Assembly: GCA_963693315.1 (NCBI GenBank)
Contig: OY856187.1
Coordinates: 71,342,033 to 71,406,032, forward strand
Source: Diogma glabrata
Taxonomy: Eukaryota; Arthropoda; Insecta; Diptera; Cylindrotomidae
Length of the DNA: 64,000 bases
Direction of reading: 5' to 3'
A model generated the notes under the pieces. The model was not told the DNA's origin. It worked only from the letters and a program-made list of their open reading frames with translations, and searched no databases. Positions 1 through 12,140 of this stretch are shown in pieces (position 1 is the stretch's first letter; the number at the start of each line of letters is the position of its first letter). Both the position numbers and the translations under genes were made by a program.

Positions 1-1504
1 AGGGATTTTTTGCCGTAATATTCTAGATACCTTATCTATTTCACATTTTAAATTGATTGTTTTCCATTTTTTAGCGAAAATTTTTCATTTTTTCCATTTA
101 TATTCAATCTGACTTATAACGTTAGCCCTGATCTAACTACCTACCTCAGATATAATATTTTGGGTAAAATAAATATTAACTAACATTAATATTTTGTTTG
201 AAATTGTACTAAGCTTTGATAATTTTGGGATTATAAAGGGGCTGAGCTTATCAATTTTAGGCCTAAAATCTATTTCAACTTTAACGAATTTCTTTAGTGT
301 TTCTGTGTCCGTATGATTATAAATAAAAGCTTGGGTGCTCACTGCTCATTTTTTAAGAATTGGAAGCCCAATTAAAATTTAAAAATTTCTCAGCAGTCTC
401 GAATTCATTTTCATTTCATTTTCATTCATTTTACCATCGTTCTACTTCGTGTTATTTTATTTAGTATAATTTTACTTTGAATTACTTGATACAGCGTAGT
501 TTTACTTCGCCTCACTTCATTTAGTATAATTTCACTTCGCTACATTTAGCTTTAGCTACCATTTTTCATATTTTCGCTTTGCTTCGTTGCAACACTGCTT
601 TTTTATAATTTTAATGTCTAATGAGCGCCAAAGCTTTTATTTATAGACTTACGAGTACGGAAATATAAATACGTTAATGTTATATTTTGGTAAAATGGGT
701 GCTAGCATATACCAAAATAGGCCCTAATAAGCTCAAACTCCTTGTAAACCCAAAATTATGAAAGTTGAGTTACTATTGCAAAAAAATATCAAATATTAAT
801 GTGGGTAAAAATTTATTTTACCACAAATATTCATGGTGTCTACCTGGTATGGAATTCTGGAAAAGTCATGTAAAGTCAGGGGATTTTTTTTGGTCCGGAA
901 ATGTCATGGAAAGTCATGAAATTTTAATTATTTCTCTGGAAAAATTTGATTTTAACAAAAATTATGTACAAAGAAATCCCTTTGCTTTCTGTCAGTTATA
1001 ACATTGTTAACAGTTACTAACTAGGGACTAACAAAACGGGTAAAATACTATTTTTGGGCACTCGTATGATGCGCCCGATTGGGGTTACTGGTGATTTTCA
1101 ACAGTTTGTTGCTATAAATTAAAAATAAATAGGGATTCAAATTAAACCTTGAGTACACCAGCATTAATTAATGTAGATTCAAAAGAAAAGCTATTTTAGT
1201 AAACGTTGCATTTTTTACAATATTATACAAATGTTTTGTTGATGAGAATTCTTCTGAGGAGATCAAATCAATCTCGACCCCCCGTCTGCTACATATTTCC
1301 GTCCCATCTTAGCAACTACCTCTGCCCACCCATTCACTGTTCACATAATTAAATGTAAAACAGCGACATTTTAACATGATTTTTTCAACAGCGTTTTACT
1401 TTTCTGGCATTGTTTTACCTGATAATTTTAATGCCCAACAGAAGTCGTATAACTTCAACGGGGGACGTCACTATCGCACTACACCCTTGTTTTTTATGTT
1501 AATG
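1..1504. other. AT-rich stretch without a recognisable gene
   Basis: No open frame here resembles a known protein. Around 410-600 short related phrases (variants of ttTacTTCg and tttagtataattt) recur several times, which looks like a decayed simple repeat. Nothing else stands out. Confidence 0.6.
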
Positions 1505-2107
1505 GTTTGGAAATGTGCTTGAACTCGTGTGTTGTGTGCAGTGAGAGATGGAATGAGTCTTCCAATAAGGGAGATGGAATGAGTCATTCAATGAGTCGGA
1601 TTTCTGTCGGGAACGGGGACCCTACGATGAAGTGGGATACGGTATTCAGCAAAACAATAAAATTTTGTGTTTTGGGAGAAAATTTAAATTTTGAATAAAC
1701 TAGACGATATTGGTAGAGATGGAATGAAATCATACGTTGTAAACTCATTTTATAACTTCTTTTAGCAGTTTGTACACTAACATTCCAACAAAAAACCTTT
1801 CAATCACTCCAATTCCACAACCACCTGTAAATCTTAACGCCTTCACTTCTTATTTAATTGTATTTACTTATATATTAAACTATAAACGAAACAAAAAAAA
1901 TCCCACCATGAAACTTATAAATTCTAGTTTCGTATTTAATATTTAATTCGATCTCTACTAATACCGTCTGTTTATACAAAATTAAAATCTGCCGAAAAAC
2001 ACAAAATCTTATTGTTTTATTGAACACTCCATTCCACTTTACCGCCGCTCCCCACAAATTACATCTCCCCATGCACACACCATACGATTGCAAACACATT
2101 TTCAACT
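1505..2107. repeat. Inverted repeat (decayed palindromic element)
   Basis: The sequence from 1505 reading right resembles the complement of the sequence from 2107 reading left. Shared phrases include GAAATGTGCTTG versus GAAAATGTGTTTG, and AAAACAATAAAATTTTGTGTTTT versus the corresponding right-arm stretch. The spurious peptides of the two arms are similar for the same reason. Arms are roughly 200-250 bp with many mismatches, around a centre at about 1760-1900. It is probably an old foldback or MITE-like element. No terminal duplication is clear. Confidence 0.6.
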
Positions 2108-3020
2108 TCTGTGGGTATTATTGTTGTATGACTATTCACAGCTTTTTAAGGTCAAATAAACTCGTCAAAAAATTCCTCAAATCTTAATCCAAAAAAATTA
2201 ATCAAAATTTGAACCTGAGTTGTTACCTTCGAATATTCATAGACGTTAATTTATTATAATCCACACCAAAAGATAAAGATAACGTATAAAGAAAACAGAA
2301 ATGTTATGGGTCAGTCAGAAAACGTTTAAACGTTTTTTTGATAATCTTGGGTTTGAAATGAAGTTCTTTCTTTTTTACTCCTGAAGGCTGATTTTCAGGC
2401 ATTTCTAAAGGAGTTTTCGAAACAGTCGAGTGCGAAGCAAAGCGTTTCACGAACAAAATGTCTTTCAGAATTTAATGAACACATTACGCTGTAAAAACTT
2501 TTGTCAGAAATTGACATAGTCGAAAGTTTGCCGTTTTCGCTATGTCAATTTCGGCTGATTTGGCTTAAGAGCCAATTTTGACACATTTGAAAATATTTGT
2601 TGTTGGGGTTTCGTTATCCAAAAGAAACAAATTTATTAAAACCGAATTGAATTGTTTCAGTAAAGTTTTGAGCAGAAACGTTTAAAAGTCTGTATCTGTC
2701 AAGGAAAAACATCGGCGTCCATTGTTGTCCTTTTTTGAAAAGTGAAACATTCCATCAAAGAACTATTGGTTTTAGGAACTCGGTATGGATAACTAATTTT
2801 TTTTATTTGTTTGTTAAACATGTTTAGCACACTACAAATGAAATATTCATTATTTAAACTCGTTGAAGATATCATTTCAACTATAGAAAAGGAGATATCA
2901 GTTATGATTTCTGATGGGGGCTGGAGGCAAATGCCCTATAAGGACTTACCTTGCTGCACCCTGATCCGGCCCGGATCATAATAGACCGTGCCTGAACAAA
3001 ATGCTAGTCGGCGGTACATA
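2108..3020. other. Non-coding stretch with a short perfect hairpin
   Basis: No gene is recognisable. At 2507-2552 GAAATTGACATAG faces CTATGTCAATTTC. The stem continues inward (CGAAA with TTTCG, one bulged T) around a loop of about 8 nt. The stem is too short for a typical microRNA precursor and I assign it no function. Confidence 0.55.
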
Positions 3021-3425
3021 CAAAAATAGCACTTGTTTAACAATAACTCTAAAACTGTGCACCTCGAAATTCTAAAAAAAATTGCAATTTTTATTACATT
3101 AGGTGTTCTTTCAAATGACTCTCATACATTTGGGTCAATAAAGCTTCTTCCACCCTTCCCCACACTGATCCTCTAAAACCATTGAAATATAATTGTTTGA
3201 GTCTTTGCTATAATTTTCGATAAAAGTTTACCAAGCTACCTGTCTCTGTAAATTTTTTCAATTTTTTCTGTCAATCAGTCTCTACGCGTAAAGAGGATGA
3301 GGGGACGGTCCGAAAGTTGCACTTTTTTGCCAATAACTCAAAAACTGCACCGCAAAATTCTAAATAGAATTGTGGTGTTTCTTATATTAGGGGCCATTTC
3401 CAATAACACTCCACTTAACCGAAGT
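3021..3425 (+). repeat. Two diverged direct repeat units
   Basis: A unit at about 3021-3170 (aataactctaaaactgtgcacc, then aaattctaaa, then attaggtg) recurs at about 3308-3425 (aataactcaaaaactgcacc, aaattctaaa, attaggggcc). Part of the same family appears inverted at about 3596-3700, where a gtggag/ccccactt phrase recurs. Similar wording is found near 8290-8400. This is a dispersed low-copy repeat just upstream of the Rel exons. Confidence 0.5.
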
Positions 3426-3798
3426 TTAAAAATTTGTTTTTACCCTCTCTCAATCCCACCTTAATAAATGTAGTAATCAGTGAGATGTCACTTTAATATA
3501 TTTAATAATTTTTATATAATTTGAAATGGATTTTAAGATTTGCGTTCAATTAAGTTCGGAAAGGGAAGAAAACATAAAGGAAATGCCATTATTCAAAATC
3601 ATACAAAAGATGGTGGAGTGTAAAATTCCAAAATACATTTTTAAAGCATGTTTAAGTGGAGTCCTTTCACATGACACCCCACTTGAATCTATGAAAAATG
3701 TATTTTATTCGATCATACCCCTGTAAAATAAACGAAAACAATTAATTATTTTATTAATTTTTAATATGGGACTTAATAATTGTTTTTTTATTTTACAG

Positions 3799-4784
3799 CT
3801 TCAGCGCTACCAAAACTAGTAATTGTAGAAAAACCGCGAACTGAATTCCGTTTTCGATATAAAACGGAGGCACGAAGTGCTCATGGAAGCCTATACAGTG
3901 AGTTTTCAACTAAATCTTGTAAACAGTATCCAACTGTTGAACTACAAAACTACAAGGACGCAGCTATAATTCGTTGTACTTTAACTCAAGTAAATAGTTT
4001 GAATCGATCATCACTTCATCCACACAAATTAGTTATAACACGTAAAAAATTATTTTATGATGATCCACTTTTAGTAGAAGTTAATTCTGAAATCGGATTT
4101 ATTGCGATTTTTCACGGAATGTCGATAATACATACTGCAAAAAAATCAATCATTAATGAATTAGAAAATAAACTAAGAAAAATTTTTGAACATGACTTTG
4201 GACGATGCCCAACGATTGATGAACAATCACAAATGTACCAGAATGCCGAATTGGATTCTAATAACATTGATTTAAATCGTGTTTGCTTACGCTTTGAAGC
4301 TCTGCAAAAATGCACGCTAACAGGAGGATGGACATCGATTTGTGAACCTATTTTTTCAGATGTGATAAACAATTTAAGTAAGTGAATTTGATTATTTCAA
4401 CAACGTAATTGAGAAAAGTAATTCTTTGCAGAAAGTTGTTTAACAGGAGAATTAAAAATAACACGTTTAAGTAAGGCATCAAGCTGTGTTACAGGAAACG
4501 AGTATCTTACTTTATTGGTAGAAAAAGTGGGAAAGAAGGATATCGGTGTTAGGTTTTATCAGGAAAATGGAGATGGAGATTTGATCTGGGATGAAGTTGG
4601 GCAAATTGACGAAGTACATCGACAATACGCTATTGTAGTGAAGACTCCAAAGTACTTTGATTTAGACATAAAAACCGCAACGACTGTAAACATTCAACTA
4701 TTTCGTTCTAGTGATGAAGCTGTTAGTACACCATTACAATTTTTATATACACCTCATCCATTTATATATAAATCAAAAGTTTGA
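3799..4784 (+). CDS. Rel: Relish-like Rel/NF-kB protein, last two exons (RHD plus IPT), truncated after IPT
   Basis: Rel factors are dimeric transcription factors; in insects Relish acts downstream of the IMD immune pathway. Exon 1 here (3799-4377) follows a TTTTACAG acceptor and encodes the N-terminal Rel homology half, including PKLVIVEKP, FRFRYKTEARSAHGSL and MSIIHTAKKSI. A 54-nt intron (4378-4431, GTAAGTG...TTTGCAG) leads to exon 2 (4432-4784), the IPT dimerisation half, with GELKITRLSK, LLVEKVGKKDI and HRQYAIVVKTP. Threonine replaces the usual cysteine in the RYxCEGR recognition loop; Relish-type proteins also lack that cysteine. The first codon is split by an upstream intron, and the 5' exon(s) are not visible. 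The protein ends FIYKSKV-stop directly after the IPT fold, with no basic nuclear localisation cluster, ankyrin repeats or death domain. Both exons are intact, so this may be a short isoform, a truncated paralogue or a gene that lost its 3' end. Confidence 0.9.
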
Positions 4785-4837
4785 AAAACCGAGAATGATT
4801 ATATATAAATTATAAGTTTGAAAAACCGAGACTGATT
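4764..4837 (+). repeat. 37-bp tandem duplication spanning the Rel stop codon
   Basis: Positions 4764-4800 are repeated at 4801-4837 with about three mismatches. The shared core is AAGTTTGAAAAACCGAGA. The first unit holds the last codons and TGA stop of the Rel gene; the second lies in the 3' untranslated region. Confidence 0.85.
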
Positions 4838-4891
4838 ATTGAAATATATTTAATTTATAATTTTTATGTTTAAATGAATGCATTATTTAGA

Positions 4892-4897
4892 AATAAA
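4892..4897 (+). terminator. Candidate poly(A) signal of the Rel gene
   Basis: AATAAA lies about 110 nt after the Rel stop codon and is followed by a T-rich stretch. This is a normal distance for an insect 3' UTR. In DNA this AT-rich the hexamer also occurs by chance. Confidence 0.45.
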
Positions 4898-6184
4898 TAG
4901 AAGTTTTATTAATTTTTGTATCCGAAATTGATCCGAACTGAAAGATGCGCTTACCTTAGTAGCTTTTATAGTTTCACCATAAAACCAACAATTCAAATTT
5001 ATTCTAATTAATCCGAATGATTTCTGAAATAGAAAAAAACCCGTACTAAATCTATCCCGTTTGTGCTTTTATTTTTTTACTATTTCATTTTTTTTATTAT
5101 TATTGAGTTTCTGTTTAATTTAAAATCCAAAATCAACCCATTATTCTCCATGTATTATTGTTCTGAAACATGAAATTCTACTGATTCATCCCTTGGGTAT
5201 CATTATTTCTTGTATATATCTCGATAGAAAATACACAAAAAAAAGTAATTCAACAAATTTCCATTTTCTTTAGTCGCTTTCCCTGTTATTTGTTTTTTTT
5301 TTCTTCTTTGATTTCAATTTGGTGTGAAAATTATATGAAATTATTTGTGTAGTCGGAAAAAGTAATGGAATTGTAGCTAATTTGAAAAGAAAAATTAAAA
5401 TATAACAATTGATATTGGATTTGAAAAGAGTTTTAGTATTTTGTTAAGAATAAACTAAGTTGGTTTGGTTAATTAAAAGTAATCTTCCTCGACTCACGGT
5501 TCAAAAGAGAATTACTTTCATATCGAGTAAACATAATGTTTGAATTAATATTTGAAATAATAACTAAAAAGATTTTAATATTTTATTTGTATTTATTTGT
5601 TTTCAAGATTAAATTTGTGTTCTGTTCTTTAGATCAAGAAAATCCATAGAAATTCTTTTTATCTTTATCAACAATAAAACTTTTGTTAGTCTGTTAGATT
5701 TTTTCTTTATGAACGTTCCTAAAGAAAAATGTAAACTGAACAACTACACAAGGCACTCTAATAAATGAAAATTAGAGTTGTAATATCTTATATATTTTGC
5801 ATATATTTTTTCCTTTGAGCTAACATTAAAATCTAATTTTATGATCAACAATATTGCTAGTAGTTGTCATTGGGTATAATGCCCTCAGTCGTAAATTTTT
5901 ATCGTACTAAAAACTATTTATTTGAATATTTAAGAATAACTGAAAAGATGTTTTAGATCTCGGAGTTAGTAAAAATTTTAAGCTCTGTTATTTGTGCAAA
6001 ATACATTGTTATAATGAGAAAAAATTTATGATCTGGACCACCGACGCTGAACTCAACCATTTTAGATCGACTTTATGCTTGACAGACAAGTAGTAAAGGT
6101 GAAATAAAAAAAGTCAGGCAAGTGCGAATATAATTCGCTCACTGAGGGTTCCGTGTATATAATATTTGAGAAAAAAACAGTTTC
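4898..6184. other. AT-rich intergenic stretch
   Basis: No gene, RNA gene or clear repeat is recognisable. Homopolymer runs of T and A are frequent. Confidence 0.6.
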
Positions 6185-6765
6185 TGTTAGTATAGTTTCA
6201 CGTTTATTTGAAATTATAACTAGTAAAAAAATTTTAGTATCGATTTAGCAAAATCCCTACACCCATGAATTTTTTAAATTTTTTCTTTTGTAATGTTCGT
6301 AGCTAAGGGGCGGAACAAATAAATTTACATTTTTGAAAATAAGTAATAGTATAATTACAAAAAAAAAACTCTTTTGCACTACAAAAAAAAAATCACCTTT
6401 CATATTTCTACTTTAAACCCCCCCCCCCCCCTAATGAACATTTGAAATTATAACAACAAAAAAAAAGTTTTGGTCTCGATTTAGCAAAACCCCTTTCCCA
6501 TGAATTTTTTTTAATTTTTTCTTTTGTAATGTTCGAAGGGAGGGGGGACAAAAAAATTTTACATTTTTGCAAACAAATCGAAAACTGCTTTCGAAAATTA
6601 CAAAAAAACTCTTGCACTGCAAAAAAAAATCACCTTGCATATGACACCCCACATGCCATGATCAAAAATAATTTTTTTTCGAAATTTCTACTTTAAACCC
6701 CCTCTAATGAACATTTGAAATTATAACGACAAAAAAGAAGTTTTGGTTTTGGTTGGTTAGCAAGT

Positions 6766-7975
6766 GAAAACTTCTTTAGGCGCACCACACACAGATTTTT
6801 CCGTAGGTAGTAAGATAGTTTGATCCGTCATGCTTTAAAGTGAAATGCTAAAAATAATAATAAATAATAATCTATCTATCATTTCTTAACGTTTCAAATT
6901 GCGTTGTGGATATTGTGCTCGACTAACGTGCAGTAGGTTCTGAGTTCCAATCCCTGGTGTAGTACATATTTTTTTTTGTTTTTTTTGTTTAATTTTTATT
7001 AAATGCCATTAAAATTATGTTTTTTTTATTTATGAATTTATAAAAATAATAAAAATTTCTTTATACGAATTTTAAAAAATTGATCTATAACGCAGTTTTT
7101 TAAAGTTATATTGCTACTGTCTTTTGCAATTTGCATTCGAGTCATCATGCTAAATAAATATTGAATATATATAAAATTGAAAGTATGTATGGCTGTTTAT
7201 CCTTTATGCATTAATACATTAATCATCATGAAAATTTATGAAGTTGTTGTGTACGCTTAATTTTTGCTTTTTATTTAACTACCGTTTTAAACGGTAGTTT
7301 GCTTTGATCAATGTTTTTTTTGTTGAACATAATTTTTATGAAATTAAAAGTAACGTAAGAAAGATAGTATAACCTGAAACAATTTCATTTGTATATCAAA
7401 ATTATATGTATTGGAATTTTATCATCTTCACTAAATATGTTGTCGGTTTGCAATTGTATGTAATACATGTTTCTAAAATTAAGTGAAGACTCAATACTTG
7501 TAACTTGATAAAATCGATTATATCGATTTAAAGCTCAGAATTACGAGACGGAAATCGCATAAATTCTATACAAAGAAGCATAGCTTATGTATGATTAAAC
7601 ATGAATGGCAATCATGATAAATAAAATAATTAAAAATGGTGGCACTTAACCGAAAGTGATTTGCAAACGGCAACAATGCGCATTAATACCAATGAATTTG
7701 CTTAGCTTTCCGCAGGAAGATTTGTAAAATTTAAACTTGTAGATCTATGGGTGTGACAACCACGCGTACTTTAGTCCCTGCTATTGGCATATGAGTGCTA
7801 TTTTGACAATTAGTTGGTTTACATTGTGAGGTTGGTGTGTGTAGTTAGCGGTTTATCGTTCTGACTTGTTTCTCATTTATTCTACTAATACGATCCAAAT
7901 ACTACTAATACGATATCAATTGATTGCGATTGCCAATGAAGTTTTCACTTCTGCCGTGCGGTCTTAAGCACACTC
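6766..7975 (+). mobile_element. R1 element, copy 1 (about 1.2 kb, function unknown)
   Basis: This stretch is the reverse complement of 53471-54677 over nearly its whole length, and its first half matches 29722-30353. It starts AGTGAAAACTTCTTTAGGCGC and has GAAGTTTTCACT near its right end (about 7937-7955), so a 12-bp terminal inverted repeat is plausible. Similarity to copy 2 continues about 20 bp further, to CTTAAGCACACTCTC. No coding frame is seen. A tRNA-like segment lies inside. It is probably a non-autonomous DNA element or a composite repeat. The superfamily is unknown. Confidence 0.75.
6893..6965 (+). repeat. tRNA-related segment inside R1
   Basis: The order GCGTTGTGGATATTGTGCTCGAC, then GGTTCTGAG, then TTCCAATCCC resembles the A-box and B-box regions of a tRNA-derived sequence. 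It recurs at the same place in the R1 copies at about 54480-54550 and 30160-30235, both on the minus strand, with diverged B-boxes. It is not a functional tRNA gene: no clean cloverleaf can be drawn by eye. Confidence 0.5.
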
Positions 7976-8420
7976 TCTGTTTTTTCGAAGTTAAGGGGGG
8001 AAGGGGACAAAAATAAATTTTACATTTTTGAAAATAAATCGAAAACTGTGCTTTCGAAAATTACAAAAAAAAACTCTTTTGCACCACAAAAAAATTTTTT
8101 TTTCAAAATTTCTAGTTTAAACCCCCTCTAATGAACATTTGAAATTTTAACATAAAAAAAAAGTTTTGGTTTCGATTTAGCAAAATCCCTACTCCCATGA
8201 ATTTTTTTAAATTTTTTCTTTTGTAATGTTCGAAGTTAAGGGAGGGTACAAAAAAAAATTTTACGGGGGTGGGGGGGGAGGACAAAAAAAACCTTTTGTT
8301 TTGGGTAATAACTCAAAAATTAAGCAGTCGAAAATTCAATGAACATTTTTTTTTAAATACTGCCATTTTTTTCGATTTTTATAGACTAAACTAGATTCCT
8401 TAAAAAAAACTTTTGTTTTA

Positions 8421-9984
8421 CTATCTCCTTATCTATGTCCATAAAATATAGATAAAAACAAATATTTCAATTTTTTTTTTGTTTTTATCAGGTGTGGGAC
8501 AACACATTTAATAACTATAGAAAATTTCAAGTTGACAGCACTTATAGTTTGTGAGTGCTTAGCAAGTGCTTAGTTTGTTTTTTAGTTTAGTTTTTAGTTT
8601 AGTCTTTAAACTTTGAAATCAAATTTCAAGAGAACGACTAACTCGATATCAATGATTTTCTGTGCGTGAGGAAGGTAATTGATTGACCAATTGAAAAAAA
8701 TACACAGTAAACTTTTGGTTTACATTCGTAAAAGTATTAAGAAATAAAAATTTGAAACATAGTGCTGGTGTTGTAAATCCAGCATTTTGTGAATTTTTTT
8801 TTCCACAATACAAATTTGCAGCTCTGATCGAAAGCGCGTTAGTAATCGAGGGCGGCTAGAACTGTTGAATGGTGATTAAGTCTCTTTTGAATATCAACGT
8901 AAAAAGTGTAGCAAGAATTGATGCGAGCTGAAGTAATCTGTCCTAAGTGAGCATCCCAAGTTCGATTTTTCGTTTTCAAGTAAGCAAGTAAAGCAGTTAC
9001 TGGATTTATTGACACGATCGCATGCATTAGATTAAAGCGAGAACACCGCATGTAGTACGAAGTCTGCTAGACCGTGAATGTCTAACAGTTAGTCGCGCAC
9101 GCGAAATAAACCCTGACGCTAGCTTGATTTGCACGGGGGTTCGTTTGACCAAACCTCATAACAAGAAATTTTTAATAAACGCAGAATCGACCTAAAAATT
9201 TTCTAACTACCACCCAGAATCTGCAGCATGTTGCCCAGCCCTGCCACAACTCTTTCCCAATTATAATTACGTTAACCCTTCATGACTTAACAAAACAAAA
9301 TAAACACAAGTTTTAGTCCAAATAACAACATAAGAATACAAATGAAACACGTCAGTTCGTTTACTCACCATTTCAAAGTGTGTTGATCACATTTCCATGT
9401 TCAAATCATCAAATTCTCTTGCTCTTCTGCTTCCAAATAAAATTCAATGTATGTTCATTTTTTTCTTTGCTTTATTTATCTCGTTATTACCTTGATTGGA
9501 ATTTACGGTAACTTTTATTTGATCGAGTGTACAAATCAATTTAACCTTCAATTCACAAGTATTTCGGTTAACATTTGTTAACATTTTAAATTTTGCAACA
9601 TTAGATTATATTTATTCGATCGAATGTACAAAATAAATTAAACTTTTGGTTATTTTCCACATATATTTCTATTAGAATAATCCAGAAAAAACAACTAAGC
9701 GTTCTTCCATCACTCCAAACTCCCAACTCAAAAATCACATCACCGATCCCAAATTCCAAAACTCACTAACTAGCAACTGAGAAAAAAAAGCAAATTCAAA
9801 TGGGACGAGCCATGAAAAAAACTCTCTGGCCAGCCTAAATTTTCTTTTCCACTCGAATTGTGTATTCTGTAATTCTTTTTTTTTTAATCTTCATAATTAG
9901 AAAAAAAAAAAATTATGAATTGAAAATAGAAAAAAGTTGATACGAGCTTCCGGAAGTGTCAAATTTTAGAAATATTTTAAATAA
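8421..9984. other. Non-coding stretch, possible flank or LTR remnant of the gypsy element
   Basis: No conserved protein is recognisable. A GC-richer patch at about 8820-9160, carrying AATAAA at 9107 on the plus strand, may be LTR or leader sequence of the neighbouring gypsy remnant. I could not find a matching second LTR. The remainder to 9984 is AT-rich. Confidence 0.4.
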
Positions 9985-11650
9985 TTATTTTCTTAGACAC
10001 AATTGAGTTGAGAAGTGTAATGGAATCACAACTCTCATATCTAATATCTTGCATGGAAGCATGGAATGGAAGCACAAATCACATAAAATATCTTGCCCAT
10101 TACACGCAGGTTTGACGTGTCTTATGTTGAAGTCAGATAGAAGAATTTGCAACAAACAACTTGTACATTGTTTCCCATTGTCGATGTGTAAAAACTCGGG
10201 AAAGCCAAATAGAACCAAATTTAGAACGCGTGTAGGGAAAAATCAATAGATCAGAAAACCAGTAAGCATCCGCCGTCATGGACGTTCAGAACGGAACGTT
10301 GATTGAATAGGTGGTCGATAAATTTTGTTTGAGGATTTAGTTTGCTTACAGATTTAACAACATCCTACATAATTATGAACCTGGGTCCTCATACCAGGCC
10401 AAAACCATAAACGGCGTATTCTTTGTCATGTTTTCCTTACTCGTAGTTGACGGTTGAAGGTCCAGGGACCCATATTTTAAAAACTGGGACATCAGATTAG
10501 ATGGCATCAAGCTTGAGTTCCAATTGTATATATAATCTCCCATCCTGATGTTTCACAGCGAGGTAAACTTTAGGGTGTGATTTGTTGATTTAACTGATGT
10601 AGTTATCATCAAAAAATCTACTGAGCTCCTTGTCCAGCGCATCTTAATGGAGGGTTAGGTCCTCAATGAATTCTTCTATGTAGACACAATACAAACGCAG
10701 AGTGTATCAGGCACTAAATTTTGAGTTCCTTTCTGATGAACAATAGTAAATTTCAAATGTTGTAGATTAAGGCCACTATGCCACTCGTCCACTTAAATCT
10801 TTCTGAATTTCTTTACACTTATGACTTAGTACTTTAGATAAACATTCCAACTCTCACACATAATAATTCCGTTGCGCCTTCTTACGTTTCTTTGACAATG
10901 GGGCATTTATTGTTTCTCTTCATTAAGGCTCAACACACTTCCTAAATAAGTGATACGGTATCGCAATGAATAAATAAACTCTCCCAAAATAGGGTTAACC
11001 AGTACAGGGGTGGAGATAAGCAACTTCTTTAAGATTTAGAATTAAGTTTGCGCTTCAGGCGACCTTGCAAACTTTTTGAAGCTCTTTTTCAACAAATCTG
11101 TTATGAATAAAACTTGCAAAATTTGTACGTAGTCCATCCTCAAAAACTAAAAATTTCAAATATTTTACTTCCTCTATTTACTCTTGATGACGTTGATTGT
11201 CAGGACAGCTGTTTTTAACAATCCCAAAACCGTGATCAGTGAGTTTATATGTTCTTCGTAAGTTGCATAGGTAAGTAACATGTCGTTGAGGTACACACAA
11301 TTATTTTCGTGGTACTCGTGAGGTATAACTTTATGCATAAGGCGACACATTGTCTGGAGGGGAAGGGGGTTACACAATCCGAAGGACATAACCGTGACTT
11401 GGTGGACATAACCTTAACGTAGACATAACCTTAACCCGACACTGCGAAAGCAGTTTTTTCACGAGAATATTCCGAGCGGGGATTTGCCAGGAGGCCTTAG
11501 GAATGTGAATATTTTGTGTCGCTCAACCGACCTAACAGTTCAAATCAATGGGAGCGGGTAGAGCTTAGTTTACACTGTAGGTAAAACTGGGTAGTGTCTC
11601 TGTTTAGCAGGGGCAATATGACCGACGTCAATGATGTGTACCAGTAATGG
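9985..11650 (-). pseudogene. Degenerate Ty3/gypsy pol remnant (RT and integrase)
   Basis: Gypsy-class LTR retrotransposons encode a polyprotein with protease, reverse transcriptase (RT), RNase H and integrase. On the minus strand the RT comes first. Near 11460 it has the phrase SREKTAFAV. At 11389-11174 it has SFGLCNP (for PFGLCNAP), a YLND pentad region (for YLDD/YVDD) and EEHINSL. The integrase core follows at 10218-9985, with GFPEFLHIDNGKQ (for the FG.P....DNG.QF motif) and a partial P.CNGQ region. Stops and frameshifts separate these pieces, and the catalytic YxDD reads YLND. No LTR pair was found. It is a dead copy, and which gypsy clade it belongs to cannot be decided here. Confidence 0.75.
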
Positions 11651-12140
11651 TGTTTTACCCAGACCTTATGTTGTCCATCCAAACCAGCATTTAATACTAC
11701 GTCATTATTTTTTTTTTAATAGTATTGTAATGATGTGTTCCCAAAAGAAGTCAAGCATACCGGAATTAAAGGGAACCTGAGTTACAAATATGCAGCCGAA
11801 ATAGGGACCTACACTCTGGCCCCTCGAACTTCTTTGTATTGTTTATGTGACTATCACATATGATGATAGTTAGTTATCGTGGCTGAAAGTTAAACTTTAC
11901 ATCCGTAAAATAAAATCCCTTTGCTATATGAAATATTAATATATTTTTCTACTTTACCGCCCATAAAATAATCACCCGTAAAATATTCATAAATTAGAAC
12001 AAACAAATAAATTATTGTATGAAGTTTATAGAGAAAATCATGGCATGTTTGGCATAATTTTCAAAATGTCTAGCGAGTTTAAAAAATTCAAAAATTGATT
12101 TATACTACAATAAAGTTGTGCAGTTGTGCGTAAAAGGTTG
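11651..12140. other. Non-coding stretch
   Basis: No gene or clear repeat is recognisable. It lies between the gypsy remnant and the hairpin element at 12141. Confidence 0.5.

Larger units (their letters stand above)
6185..8420. repeat. Tandem array of ~240-290 bp units, interrupted by an R1 element
   Basis: The phrases gaacatttgaaattataac, gttttggt..cgatttagcaaaa, ccatgaattttttt, cttttgtaatgttcg and gaaaattacaaaaaaa recur in order from about 6185, 6430, 6705 and 8125, with a partial unit at 7985-8130. The array is broken at about 6766-7975 by a 1.2 kb element. The unit broken by that insertion lacks part of its middle, so insertion or later recombination removed some sequence. C-, G- and A-homopolymer runs make unit length variable. 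Confidence 0.7.

Noticed and set aside
2507..2552. MicroRNA precursor
   Set aside because: The stem is only about 18 bp with an 8-nt loop, too short for a canonical precursor.
3526..3726. 66-codon frame just before the Rel exons as a possible 5' exon
   Set aside because: It overlaps a dispersed repeat unit, has no Rel similarity, and no donor links it in the required phase to 3799.
6893..6965. Functional tRNA gene
   Set aside because: No clean acceptor or anticodon stem can be drawn, and the segment recurs inside every long R1 copy with B-box mutations.
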